Shown here: piece after piece, positions 46,966 to 57,646 of the stretch
Position numbering within the stretch: the first letter of the stretch is position 1
Layout: every line of letters begins with the position of its first letter
DNA from: Gadus chalcogrammus
Taxonomy: Eukaryota; Chordata; Actinopteri; Gadiformes; Gadidae
Assembly (NCBI RefSeq): GCF_026213295.1
Contig: NC_079427.1
Location: 32,305,200 to 32,369,199, forward strand
DNA: 64,000 nt
Reading direction: 5' to 3'
Translations under genes and position numbers: made by a program
Notes under the pieces: model-generated
The model's input: the letters and a program-made list of their open reading frames with translations, nothing else
What the model was told of the DNA's origin: nothing
The model's database searches: none

Positions 46966-47969
46966 TCAGACTACATTTCTTGACTCAAAAGAGGCAAACA
47001 CCTTCAGGTTTCTCCTGTCCATTATCTCCACACAGAACAGTTCATAGTCAGTATGTAATCTGAATGAGAATTGGAATGGTTTCCACGTTTTTATCCTCAT
47101 CCCCGCCGTCATGGGATTTGCGCTGTGTTGATGCTGCCATCTGCTCCCAACCTTCCATCCCAATGACCTCTGGGAGAGAAACGCTGTCCTTGAAGGACTG
47201 TAACTGGCACCATGCTGCTGCCTGAATTGTGTCCTTCAGGACAACATAATCTTCCTTGAAGAAGAAAGAAAAATTATTTGTGTCTGTACTTGACACCCTA
47301 CTCTCCCAAAACCACAAAATGGTATGCAAACAAAGGCTACTACTACTGATGAGTTTTCAGTGATAAAAAACACTATTCAACAAGTCATCAGACTATTTCA
47401 TCTGGCTATACATATAACCTCCAACATTACACACATATTACATACCAGGTTCCCAGGTTCCAGTTCCTGGTCTTCAGTTTTGTCTGGAAATAAAACAGAT
47501 TGTTGTCTGTAATGTTGAGTAGGCCAATACAATGGAATAATAAAAGTAGGCCCTAGTATGCAATAGATCAGCCATGGAGTAGGCTATAATTTGTATATTG
47601 ATGGAGATATGTGTACAACTTAATTTGGAAGTAGAAGCCTAATAGAATCAATCATATCTCACAAATACTCTGAATATGTGTAGGCCTACATGGATTCACC
47701 TGGATTAACAGTCTATACATGACCTGATCCTTCAGAGCTGGATGCTGTTGGAGCAACTCTAGCCCTTTTTGTGCAGAGATCTTTAACCTGAAATGTATTA
47801 GTGGTGGGAGGGTGGTAAGACTATAGTCTTTCACAATTGCTCTAAGACAACATCACATGTTACAGTATATGACACGTACCTGTAGCTTTTTTTCCTCCCG
47901 TCTTCTCTTCCTGCTTCCTGAAAGCTCCTCTGCAGACCTTGGTGAGTAAACGGCATCCATTACATACAT

Positions 47970-48063
47970 TGTGGCAACCCCGATCCAACGGAGGAGTTCG
48001 AGCCCCGCCAGCGCCCTCTCCGCGGGCAGGTAGTCAGGGGGAGATATGTGCCACTCGGCGCAG
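47970..48063 (+). repeat. truncated 5' LTR of the Gmr1-type element
   Basis: The first 94 bases of the LTR, one mismatch by eye to 52197-52290. The rest of the LTR, the primer site and the start of gag are deleted. The ATG at 48046 lies in this LTR piece and opens the gag frame. Confidence 0.9.
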
Positions 48064-50391
48064 CTCGCACGGGAGCCGTCCCACGCCGCCCCCACGAAGC
48101 GGCTCACCAAACTGGGACCGGACGATGACGTTGAGGCATACCTCGAGATTTTTGAGCGGACCGCAGCCCGTGAGAGGTGGCCAGCGGACCAGTGGGGCTA
48201 CATACTGGCGCCCTTCCTGACCGGGGACGCTCAACGCGCCTACCGGGACCTCAGCATGGCCCAGGCGGCGCACTACCCCACACTCAAGCGGGCCATCCTC
48301 GCCCACTACGGCCACAGCCTCCCAGCCCAGGCGCAGCGGTTCCACGACTGGGTGTACGACCCCCTGGGCTCGGTGAGGAGCCAGATATCGCAACTCGTCC
48401 ACCTGGCGGAGCGGTGGCTCGTTGAGGGGGAGGGTCCCCCGCAGCTGGACCGGCTGGTGATCGACCGCTGCATCCGAGCCCTGCCCACCGGGGCCAAATG
48501 CTGGGCCTCCGGGAACCAACCCAGGACGGTGAACGACCTCGTGGAGTTACTGGAGAACCACCAAGTCACCCAGCGGCTGTGCGGCGGGGCGACCCCGGCC
48601 CCCGGTGGGGCGGGGGAGACGCGGACCGAGCGACACGGACGGACGCCGGAGAGCCAGTGCACACAGGCACCGCCCACCCGCGCACCCGCCTACCCGAACC
48701 AGACCATCGCGGACCGCCGAGGGCCCGCCCCTCCGACCCAGAGAGAGGAGTGGAGGTGCTACACGTGCGGCCAAACGGGCCACCTGGCCCGCCATTGTCC
48801 CGGAGCCGGAGACGTATCCATGCCCACGGCCAGTCCGTCCGACAGGAGAGGGGGGGTCTGCCTCCGCACCACCTGCTGGTCCCACGAAAGGACCGACACC
48901 CCCAGCCTACCGGTCCACGTGGGGAGGCACGACACCCACGCCCTGCTCGACTCAGGGAGCGTGGTTACGCTGGTCCGACCCGACCTGGCGGACGGGGCCC
49001 CCGGGCGGAGGATCGATTTTGGCTGCATCCACGGACAGACCGAGTCCTACAGCACGAGGCAGATCACAGTCCGGACCCCGAAGGGCACCATCACGGTTCG
49101 GGCCGGGCTGGCCACATACCTCCCGATGCCCCTCTTAATCGGGCGGGACTGCCCGATCTTCGCCCAACTGCTAGGGGCCGAGCTTCAGGCACCCCGGCGC
49201 CGACCCCCTCGGACCCGACCCCGCCGGCTGCGTAGCCGGCCCGCCTATATGGCCTCCCACCCGGTGCCTTCCCGGTCTGACTCGGACGAGTCCCCCGACA
49301 GGGCCCCAAGAGAGGCGGCACGACATGCCCACGCCTCGTCCACGGTGTCCCTTCCCCCGGGGACCCCGGACACGATGACTGCCTCCGAGCAGGCCCCTCC
49401 GCCAAACGAGGAGGAGTCTCCGCCCCTCATAGACTTCACCGACTACCCCCTGGCCGACGGGGGAGGACCCGACAAGGGAGGACAGTTCGCCACAGCCCAG
49501 CTGGAGGACGACGCCCTCCGCCACGCCTGGGGACACGTCCAGGTCCATGAGGGCCTCTCGCGGGACTCGGTGAGTGACAGGCGGTACCCACACTTCAGCA
49601 CAAGGGGGGGGTTACTATACCGGGTGGTACAGAGAGGGGGTCAGGAGGTAGAACAGCTGGTCATTCCAAGGCCGTACGTAAGCAAGGTCCTCTACATGGC
49701 CCACACGCACCTATTGGGGGCTCACCTGGGGGTGGACAAGACGAGGGACAGAATCCTGGACCGAATTTTCTGGCCGGGGGTAAAATGGAACGTAGAGGAC
49801 TACTGCCGGGCGTGCCCCGAGTGCCAACACACCGCCCCGAGACCCAATGTCCGGAACCCCCTCATACCGATGCCGCTGATAGAGGTCCCGTTCGACCGGC
49901 TGGGGCTAGACATCATAGGTCCCCTCCCCAAGACTAGTCGAGGTCACCGCTATGTCCTAGTTATGGTGGATTACGCCACACGGTACCCAGAGGCAGTTCC
50001 TCTACGGGCCGCCACCGCCAAGGCGGTGGCGAGGGAGCTAATGGTCTTATTCAGCCGGGTGGGGATAGTCCGGGAGATCCTGACGGATCAGGGGTCCTGT
50101 TTTATGTCCCGGGTGTTGAAAGACCTCACCAGTCTGTTACAGATCCGCCACCTCCGGACCTCCGTCTACCATCCCCAAACCGACGGGTTGGTGGAGAGGT
50201 TTAACAAAACCCTGAAGTCCATGCTCAAGAAGGTCATGGAAGCAGATGGGAAGAACTGGGACCAGCTGCTTCCGCATGTCCTCTTCGCCATTCGAGAGGT
50301 GCCCCAGGCCTCCACGGGATTCTCGCCCTTCGAGCTCCTCTACAGCCGGCGACCAAGAGGGCTGCCCGGGACGCCTGGGAGAGCCAACCAT
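48046..50391 (+). pseudogene. Gmr1-type gag, protease and integrase (single frame up to a frameshift)
   Basis: The open frame gives a capsid block, then a segment at about 98-172 that resembles the SCAN fold (ERWLVEGEGPPQLDRLVIDR), a CCHC knuckle CYTCGQTGHLARHC (238-251), the protease active site DSGS (302-305), a proline/arginine-rich linker, and integrase with an HHCC region (HLLGAHLGV to CPECQ) and the DDE core (LDIIGPL, TDQGSCF, DGLVERFN). The frame shifts near 50385. The first six codons come from the LTR. SCAN domains of vertebrate transcription factors are thought to derive from Gmr1-like gag. Confidence 0.85.
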
Positions 50392-50930
50392 CACCCCACC
50401 GCACCGTTGTCGAGCATGTGGAGCAGATGCGGGGCCGGATGGCGCAGATCTGGCCCGTGGTCCGGGAACACCTCGGTCGGGCCCAGCAAGCCCAAGCCCG
50501 GGTGTACAACCGAGGGGCCAAGCTCGGCACCTTCAACCCGGGGGACCAGGTGCTGGTCCTCGTCCCGACCGCTGAGTGCAAGTTCCTGGCCAAATGGCAA
50601 GGCCCCTACGACGTCATCGACTGGGTCGGCGACGTCAACTACCGGGTGCGGCAACCGGGGAGGCGCAAGACCATCCAGGTCTACCACATCAACCTGCTGA
50701 AGCAGTGGCACCCACCAACAGCCCTGCGAGATCCAGCCCTCCTGTCCTTGTCCGCCCAACTACCCCTGCCCGAGGTACCAGTGGGGGAGCAGCTGAGCCC
50801 CAGCCAGTCCCAGGACCTGAAGGAAGTGGTCCTCCAGCACCTCGATGTCTTCTCGGAGCGGCCCGGAAGGACCGCGACCGTCAGCCATGACATCAAGACG
50901 GAACCGGGAGTCAGAGTCCGACTCCGGCCC
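50391..50930 (+). pseudogene. Gmr1-type integrase C-terminus and linker
   Basis: In the second frame the integrase C-terminal domain follows, with the GPY/F motif (KWQGPYDVIDWVGDVNYRV) and HINLLKQWH, then a linker to RT. A frameshift near 50930 moves into the RT frame. The location confirms that integrase ends before RT begins. Confidence 0.85.
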
Positions 50931-52194
50931 TACCGCCATCCGAGCGGAAGTCACAAGCATGCTGCAGATGGGGATCATCGAGGAGTCCCACAGCGCATGG
51001 TCCAGCACGGTGGTCCTGGTCCCCAAACCGGACGGGTCGTACCGCTTCTGCAACGACTTCCGGAAGCTGAATGAAGTGTCGGCCTTCGACGCCTACCCCA
51101 TGCCCCGCATAGACGAGCTAATAGAGCGGCTGGGGCCGGCCCGGTTCATTACCACCCTGGACCTGACGAAGGGATACTGGCAGGTCCCTCTCACCCAGCG
51201 GGCCCGGGAGAAGACAGCATTCGCCACCCCCGACGGGCTGTACCAGTACACGGTCCTCCCGTTCGGGGTGCACGGGGCGCCCGTGACCTTCCAGCGGATG
51301 ATGGACCGGGTCCTACGGGCCCACAGGGAATATGCCGCCGCCTACATAGACGACATCGTCATCCACAGCAGCACCTGGGACCTGCACCTACATCACCTCC
51401 GTGCCGTCCTGGGAGCGCTCCGAGCCGCCGGCCTCACGACCAACCCTAAATAGTGCCACCTGGGCCTCGAAGAGGCGTCCTACCTGGGCTACTGGGTGGG
51501 GAGGGGCAGCGTCAAACCGCAAGAGGAGAAGGTGCAGGCCATCCAGACCTGGCCCCGCCCGAGGACGAAGAAGCAGGTGAAGTCATTCCTGGGACTTGTG
51601 GGATATACCAACGCTTCATCCCGGCGTTCGCGACCCTGGCCAGCCCCCTCCACGAGTTGACGCGGAGGGCTCTGCCTGACCGGGTCGAGTGGACAGAGGA
51701 GGTCGACGAGGCGTTCTCGTGCCTCCGATGGGCCCTCTGCACCGAGCCCCTCCTGATCACCCCGGACTTCAACCTCCCCTTCGTCGTCCACACCGACGCG
51801 TCCGAGGTGGGCCTGGGGACGGTCTTATCCCAGGTCCGGTCGGGCGAGGAGCACCCGGTGACTTACATCAGCCGGAAACTCCTGGCCAGCGAGAAAGCCT
51901 ACTCGACCGTAGAGAAGGAGGCGCTGGCTATAAAGTGGACCGTGGAGAAGCTCCGCTACTACCTCCTCGGACGCACCTTCACCCTGGTCACAGACCACGC
52001 CCCCCTGAAGTGGATGGCCACGGCCAAGGATACCAACGCCCGGGTGACGCGCTGGTTCCTGGCCCTGCAGGATTACCACTTCCAGGTGGTCCACCGGCCC
52101 GGACGCGCACATGCCAACGCAGACGCACTGTCCCGGAGGGACGCCTGCCTAGGCCTATGCCGGGCGGACCCCGACTTGCAGCTGAGGGGGGGGG
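50930..52194 (+). pseudogene. Gmr1-type RT and RNase H
   Basis: RT motifs are in order: VPKPDGSYRFCNDFRKLN, LDLTKGYWQVPL, and the catalytic box YIDD (AAYIDDIVIH). A TAG at 51451-51453 interrupts RT and a one-base change near 51603 shifts the frame. RNase H continues in the 51453-52580 frame with VHTDASEVGLGTVL, SEKAYSTVEKEALA, TDHAPLKW and NADALSR. The coding sequence then ends at the polypurine tract and LTR, so nothing but the LTR lies downstream. Confidence 0.88.
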
Positions 52195-52196
52195 TG

Positions 52197-52698
52197 TGTG
52201 GCAACCCCGATCCAACGGAGGAGTTCGAGCCCCGCCAGCGCCCTCTCCGCGGGCAGGTAGTCAGGGGGAGATATGTGCCGCTCGGCGCAGCGATGCGGGA
52301 GCGAGCATCGAGCGCACCCGCGCAATCACGGAGATGCGGAGCACCCGGCGGAGCAAGACGGCGGAGGGGACTTAACGACCGCGTGGACACCAGTCAGGGG
52401 AACGCGACCGAGTGGGAAAGACGCAGTAAGCGGAGATTACCCGAACCCCCGCTAACGCCATTACGCTTCCCCCCAGGACTAAGCCGCCGAAGACGCCGGG
52501 GATCGAGACCCCGCCCTCCGCAGCAGGACCAGACCCGGCGCAGTGTCCTTTTTTCCCAGACCAGGAAGAACCTGAGTTGACTCCTTTGTTCCCTTTTTTC
52601 TGCATGAGTGGTTAAACGAAATAAAAGGCCGTTAACCCACACCTTGTTTGGTCCGTCTCCTCTGGAAACCTTAGCCGCCGACGATCGGGGTTGCCACA
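52197..52698 (+). repeat. 3' LTR of the Gmr1-type element
   Basis: 502 bp. Begins TGTGGCAACCCCGATC and ends with its exact reverse complement, a 16-bp terminal inverted repeat. Contains AATAAA at 52620-52625. Confidence 0.93.
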
Positions 52699-52855
52699 AC
52701 ATACAAATATATAATAACAATAATAATATAAATAATAATAATAATAAAAAATTAAGAAAATGTACCTCTGTATTTAACCGAGGCATGGCATTTAATGTGA
52801 TGGTCGATATCACATTTTGACCCTTTGTATCTGCAGAGGGGGCAGTGATGTAGAC

Positions 52856-53167
52856 CAGCGATCCCCAACCCCCGGTCCGCGGACCGGTACCGGTCCGTGG
52901 GTCATTTGGTACCGGTCCGCAGAGAAAGATTATTTATTTATTAAAAAAAAAAAAAAAAGGGTTTTGTTTTTCACTTCGCAATACTGTCACTCTTTTACAT
53001 GCCATAATGCATAATGTCTATATGCAGTTGTTAGATTGCATATAACATGTTTGCATTTTTGGCAACCTCTGCGCAACATAACCGAACCCCCCCCCCCCCC
53101 CTCCCCGGTCCGTGAAACTTTTCGGAGAATCATACCGATCCTTGATGCTGAAAAGGTTGGACCCCTG
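52856..53167. mobile_element. hAT MITE with perfect 8-bp duplication
   Basis: Starts CAGCGATCCCCAACC, ends with the inverse of CAGGGGTCCAACC. ATGTAGAC lies on both sides (52848-52855, 53168-53175). The CGGTCCGCGGACCGGTACCG motif near the start marks a hAT family common in vertebrates. It interrupts exon 2 of the minus-strand spliced gene. Confidence 0.92.
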
Positions 53168-53239
53168 ATGTAGACCGCTGCTGTCCAGCTGTATTTCAGG
53201 GCTCTCGCCATTCACAATTACACTGACGTGTCTCTAAAA

Positions 53240-53780
53240 GTCAAAGAAAACCAGTATAAACATAAAAGCAGTTTTCTACAAAAAAACATTGCAGTGTTTC
53301 GGTTTTCTATTTTTCGGCTGCTTTGTATAAGATGGCTTGTGCATATACAAAATGTAATTAGACTAAAATAATATTGATATTCGATTTCTGTGGACTCTTA
53401 TGAACATTTCAAGACCCAACATGAAGTATCAACTCATTGCTAAGGATATCCACAACTACGATAAAGTTAGAATGGACCAAGGGAGGAGGAGGGTGAGGGG
53501 GGCTATTTTGACCTAAGACACTAGGATATATTTGATCTATATTCACTAAACATATTTATTCCACCGAATGGTTGACATTGGTTGACATTCCTGAGATTCT
53601 AAGCTTTCAAACGGTGTATGACATGTCTATATCACTCAACCTTATGATGCTGAAAATTTACCTAGCATGTTGGGGGGAACATGCTAGGTGTAACTAAAAC
53701 TTAAAAGACGATTAAGTAGTTAACAAGACATAATACATAATTGCATGAATATTACTAAATATATTAAGCATTTTGACAGT
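53240..53780. other. intron-like non-coding stretch
   Basis: AT-rich sequence between exon 1 (53806-53790) and exon 2 of the spliced gene, with a TTTTAGAG acceptor at its low-coordinate end and GTAAGT donor at its high-coordinate end. Nothing else is recognised. Confidence 0.45.
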
Positions 53781-53949
53781 CTCACTTACTTGCATGTTTT
53801 AGGCATCACTCGCTCGGGCGGGCACACTCTAATTTCAGGTAATTTCAGGTACATTTCAGCAAATTTCAGGTCAGAAACGGATCAGAAATGCTGTTTGACC
53901 AGTCATCAATGTGAACTGAGTGGCCACCCCCTCGATGTGGACGGGCGTG

Positions 53950-54540
53950 GCGTCAGATCCGAGATCCGAGTCGGTTCGCAGAGAATACTCGAACGCAGCA
54001 TGAGTATCCGCCCAACATGCTAAGGCAGGAGTGGGACACAGCGGACAGGTAGACAGTCAGGCCGAGGAACAGCGAGGTGAGTGAGGCAGAGAAGAAGGGC
54101 AAGTAGCAGAGGAGGAACCGGCAGCAGGAGTAGAGGACGTTGGCGGAGGAAGCAGCGGGAAAGAGCCGGCAGCAGAATCTGACCAAAGTCAGGCTGCTGG
54201 TTCAAAGGTGGGAGGGGGAGAGCCCCGTGTGCTATGGGGGGTGTTGCTGCTCTGGATAAGGAGGAAGAGATGGAGTATGACACTGACTCTGACTGTGTCT
54301 CTGTTGCAGACTCACAGTCATATAGTGGAGATCTGTACACGCTGGAGGAAATAAATGTTTTCCTGGATGAAACCTTTGGGAAATCTGTCAAAGTATCTGA
54401 GTTTTTTCCAGATGCAGAAAAAATCATTAAGAGTGTGGTAACCTTGCAGAAAGTCTTGCTGATATGTTGGATGAAAAGAAACGTTTCCGGTTAAAAAAAA
54501 CACATGACATGTCTAAGGAAGACGATCAAGACTAGAGGGA
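53950..54540 (+). pseudogene. Tx1 LINE ORF1 C-terminal part
   Basis: A glutamate/glycine-rich region with stops (about 54000-54230) is followed by an acidic block and the frame 54234-54494 with LYTLEEINVFLDETFGKSVK, which is the end of ORF1 in related LINEs. The middle of ORF1 is missing. A frameshift near 54455 precedes the lysine-rich end. Confidence 0.6.
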
Positions 54541-54659
54541 AAGGTTTAAAAAGGTTAAGAATAAATAAGTAAGGTCATGATGAATGTGTTGCGCTGGGTG
54601 ATCTTCCTCTTGTTTCCTCTACCTGTGTATATCATCTCTCTCTCTCAGTCCTCTATGTA

Positions 54660-55191
54660 TAAGGTAAGAGGTAAGGCTCTTTAAATATTAATGGTGGGCG
54701 GGATCAACAGAAGAGGGCAGTTATTTCAGAAATGGTCCAAAAGAAAAGTTTTCCTGCAGGAAACGCACAGCGACAAAGATAATGAGATAGACTGGGGTTT
54801 GTGGTGGAAGGGCCAGTATGTTCTGTCTCATGGTACTAATTTCTCTGCTGGTGTAGCCATTCTCTTTTCTTCAGGGCTTGATGTTAATGTCATCTCCACC
54901 ACAGAGATAGTAACAGGCAGGGCTTTGGTGGTCAGAGAAGAAATACAGGACATATCTTTTTGTTTCATTAACATCTATGCTCCGAATCAGGGATCAGACA
55001 GATCGGATATCTTTAGGAAAATAAAGGATTTTTTAAAGCAGTGTGATCAGAGCCATTGTGTAGTGATGGGTGGAGATTGGAATTGCACTACCGATTTTAC
55101 ACTGGATAGAACAGGAGAGGAACCCCATTTACAGTCATCCACTATTTTATCACAGGTAATTTCAGAATCAGGTGTAGTAGATGTATGGAGG
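54660..55191 (+). pseudogene. Tx1 LINE endonuclease, N-terminal part
   Basis: Apurinic-type endonuclease motifs follow in order: the INGGRD start (one frameshift near 54745), FLQETHSD, INIYAPNQG, GGDWNCT. The sequence is cut after VVDVWR by the hAT at 55192. The domain makes the first-strand nick at the target. The rest is at 57647. Confidence 0.85.
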
Positions 55192-57638
55192 CAAGGGCGT
55201 CAGTTTGTTTTTAGAAGTGGTGGGGACAATAACCATAAGCTTGAGTGTGGTCTGAAAAGTGCTGGGTACCCTTATGTAAGCTATTCATCCATCCAACGCT
55301 GCATTACAATATGCTCTACAGTGCATTGTCAGGTGTTGAAATTATTCGAATACTGGTTCGGAAAATTAGTATTTGAAGCTTAAATCAGTATTCAGAGCTT
55401 TTTTCCACGTAGGTGACTTTACCAGAGCGAGGGAGGCAAACTATAAGCGTCAGCGACACCAAGCAGAGAAGCGAGAGAGGTGGAGGAAGAATAGATATCT
55501 TGTTTCCCTTTACTTTATAACACAACATTAGCGGGATCTCTGGAGGAAAAGTAATACTTAAAACCTTAGCTTAGTTGTTTGTTTACGTTCACTGTACAGC
55601 GCCGCGCCAAGCTGTGACTGGCTTGCTGCAGAGCGTGAGCGTCTTGGGAATACCCGGTCAATATAATGGATATAATATGGACACATAAGACAATCAATAT
55701 TCGGTATTTGTTATGGATTTATTGTACAAATTCCCTGAAAAGATGCACGTTCCAGGATGAATTGAAAAGCTCCCGTAAGGGCTGAGATGACATAGAACAG
55801 CTGATTTGGAACGGAGCAACAGCTGTTCGCTTTCACGGGGAAAAACTAAGGAACTTCAACCTACTTAGGCCTACTAATTAACGTTCAAAAGCTATTAAAT
55901 CTTCAACAAAATATGCAGATACTGTCAAAATCGGTTCCAGGGAGTATATAAGGATTATTAATGTTGTTTTTGATGGTGTTTTTTTCTGGAACGAGTATTC
56001 GAATATTCGCTCGGAAAAACCAACGAGTATTCAAAGCCTGAAAAATGGCATTCGGGCCAGCCCTATGAAGATCCTATTCGAACAATAAAAGTTGAAAACC
56101 ACAGTTTGTGTTTTGGCTTGTTTTGCAAAACAGCGTTGGAAACACCAGGGTATTGGCTCGGGATATGTAGGCCTAATACTAATACACAGGACAAAGAACA
56201 GTGTTGGCAATTTAACACTTATCTTGACATCAACAAAGTTTACCAGACAAACAATGCCAGACTGTAAAGGGGGTACGAAATGAAACGAGGTACTGAGCAT
56301 CAGCCTTTTGAAGACGAGCAAGGGCTGCTGGTAGCATATGTTATGCTGCATTAAAAAAAGAAGAAATACAAGCACCCAGAGGAGAATTGCATCTGCCAAA
56401 TCCTGACCACCAGTAAACAATTGCGAAGGACCAATGTAGACTTCACTCGTTACAACATCATAAGAAAATTGTCCGCAAATAAAATCCCCTTCAGTTTAGG
56501 ATAATCACACAGGTTATGCGAGAACATACTTATGTCAGGATAGGCCTACCAGGCTCCAAGTCGTCACATATCTCAATCAGACAAAACCAACTATAACCAC
56601 ATTGGCATAGCAATCGCACCGTGTGTAGCTGCTACTAGCTGCAATCTATATATAAAATGCATACTAACTGGAGCTCCAACCAGAATCAGATCACAATCGC
56701 TTGGGACCGTTGGTAACCTTTGGCCAGGTCATCACGATTCACGAGCAAACAGAACCTGCAGCAAAGTTTACGTAAACCAATTTCTTACCTTATGTGGCCC
56801 TCCACATGCAGGCTAGATGACGTATCCATATCGATATTATCCAGTGTCACAAACATGCTTTTTATAGGAACCAAAAGGACCGTCTATTTTCTGAATAAAA
56901 GTGACAATTTTGGCTGTCTGTCTTGAAACTTCTCCAGTGCGTTCACACCGAACGCAACGGGACGACAAGATCCCATACAAAGTGAACGTATAGACGCGTA
57001 TCGGGCGAATATTTTTGATTTGTCGCGCCACACTTTCGCCGTGCACAGGCAAGCGCGTTCACGAGGATTTGTGGCGCTAAAATGTTCAACTTTGACACGA
57101 ATTTCGCGTGATGACAGCCAATCAGCGTTCAACAGCGTGGCCACTGAGTGACATGTGTAACGTAACAGCCAATCAGCGTTCAACCGTCAAACTCAGCGCA
57201 GTGCAGTCCGGGGTGTACTGCAGCATGGAGGAGAAAGTGATTGTTGCCGTTTGCGACTCTCGGAGCTCTATATATAATAGTATATAATATAATATAATTG
57301 TATATATAATAACACGACCAAAAGCTCTGTGTGCCACCGGATGGCCGTAGCGCAGGGATCTCATAGGGATTGGGCTTCTCGGGAGTCGGGGTTTGTTTAC
57401 CGGCGTTGCCATGGTTTCCGGTCTTGTGTGTTCCAACGGTTTATTAGGTAGGCCTATCTAATAAATAATTTCTTCGAGCGCGCCTATCGCATGATTTTAG
57501 ACTCGACGATTTCGGTTGAGTATGTGGGGATTTAATTTTTTTTTTTTACACATTTTTAAAACTGGTGGGGACAAAATTCGTATTTCAAATAGTGGGGGGG
57601 ACATGTCCCCCTCGTCCCCCCCGTAATGGACGCCTATG
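55192..57638. mobile_element. hAT-like transposon inserted in the LINE endonuclease
   Basis: The left end is CAAGGGCGTC, the right end is the inverse of CATAGGCGTCC, and TATGGAGG is on both sides (55184-55191, 57639-57646). Subterminal G-rich/C-rich stretches (GGTGGGGACA, GGGGGGGACATGTCCCCC) occur at both ends. An inner segment near 55330-56070 bounded by TTCGAATACTGG/GAGTATTCGAATATTCG motifs may be another nested insertion. No transposase is recognised. Confidence 0.75.
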
Positions 57639-57646
57639 TATGGAGG

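Larger units (their letters stand above)
47970..52698 (+). mobile_element. Gmr1-type Ty3/gypsy element with integrase upstream of RT
   Basis: The right LTR is 52197-52698. The left LTR is truncated to 47970-48063. ACAT flanks both sides (47966-47969, 52699-52702). Domain order on the plus strand is gag, protease, integrase, RT, RNase H, with a G-rich polypurine tract (52184-52194) directly after RNase H. This order, unusual for gypsy elements, is the hallmark of Gmr1, first described in Atlantic cod. Frameshifts and a stop break the coding region. Confidence 0.9.
46970..53806 (-). pseudogene. multi-exon zinc-finger gene, disrupted by two insertions
   Basis: Minus-strand exons with GT/AG borders and matching phases: 53806-53790 (ATG, 17 nt), about 53231-52766 (interrupted by a MITE), 47929-47880 (50 nt), 47787-47724 (64 nt), 47483-47446 (38 nt), and 47254 to a stop at 47048. 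The protein starts MPKTCK, has CPLCRYKG followed by a histidine/cysteine pair (HHIKCH) as a zinc-finger-like unit, then a basic region RKRRREEKK, an acidic stretch, and a C-terminal part with WCQLQSFKD. The large intron between exons 2 and 3 holds the Gmr1-type element. The MITE in exon 2 adds about 320 bases, so this copy is probably not functional. The family is not recognised; it may be a transposon-encoded gene. Confidence 0.55.

Noticed and set aside
48034..49593. Long frames on the opposite strand and in other frames of the Gmr1 gag region
   Set aside because: GC-rich coding sequence opens shadow frames; only the plus-strand frame has zinc knuckle, protease and integrase motifs.
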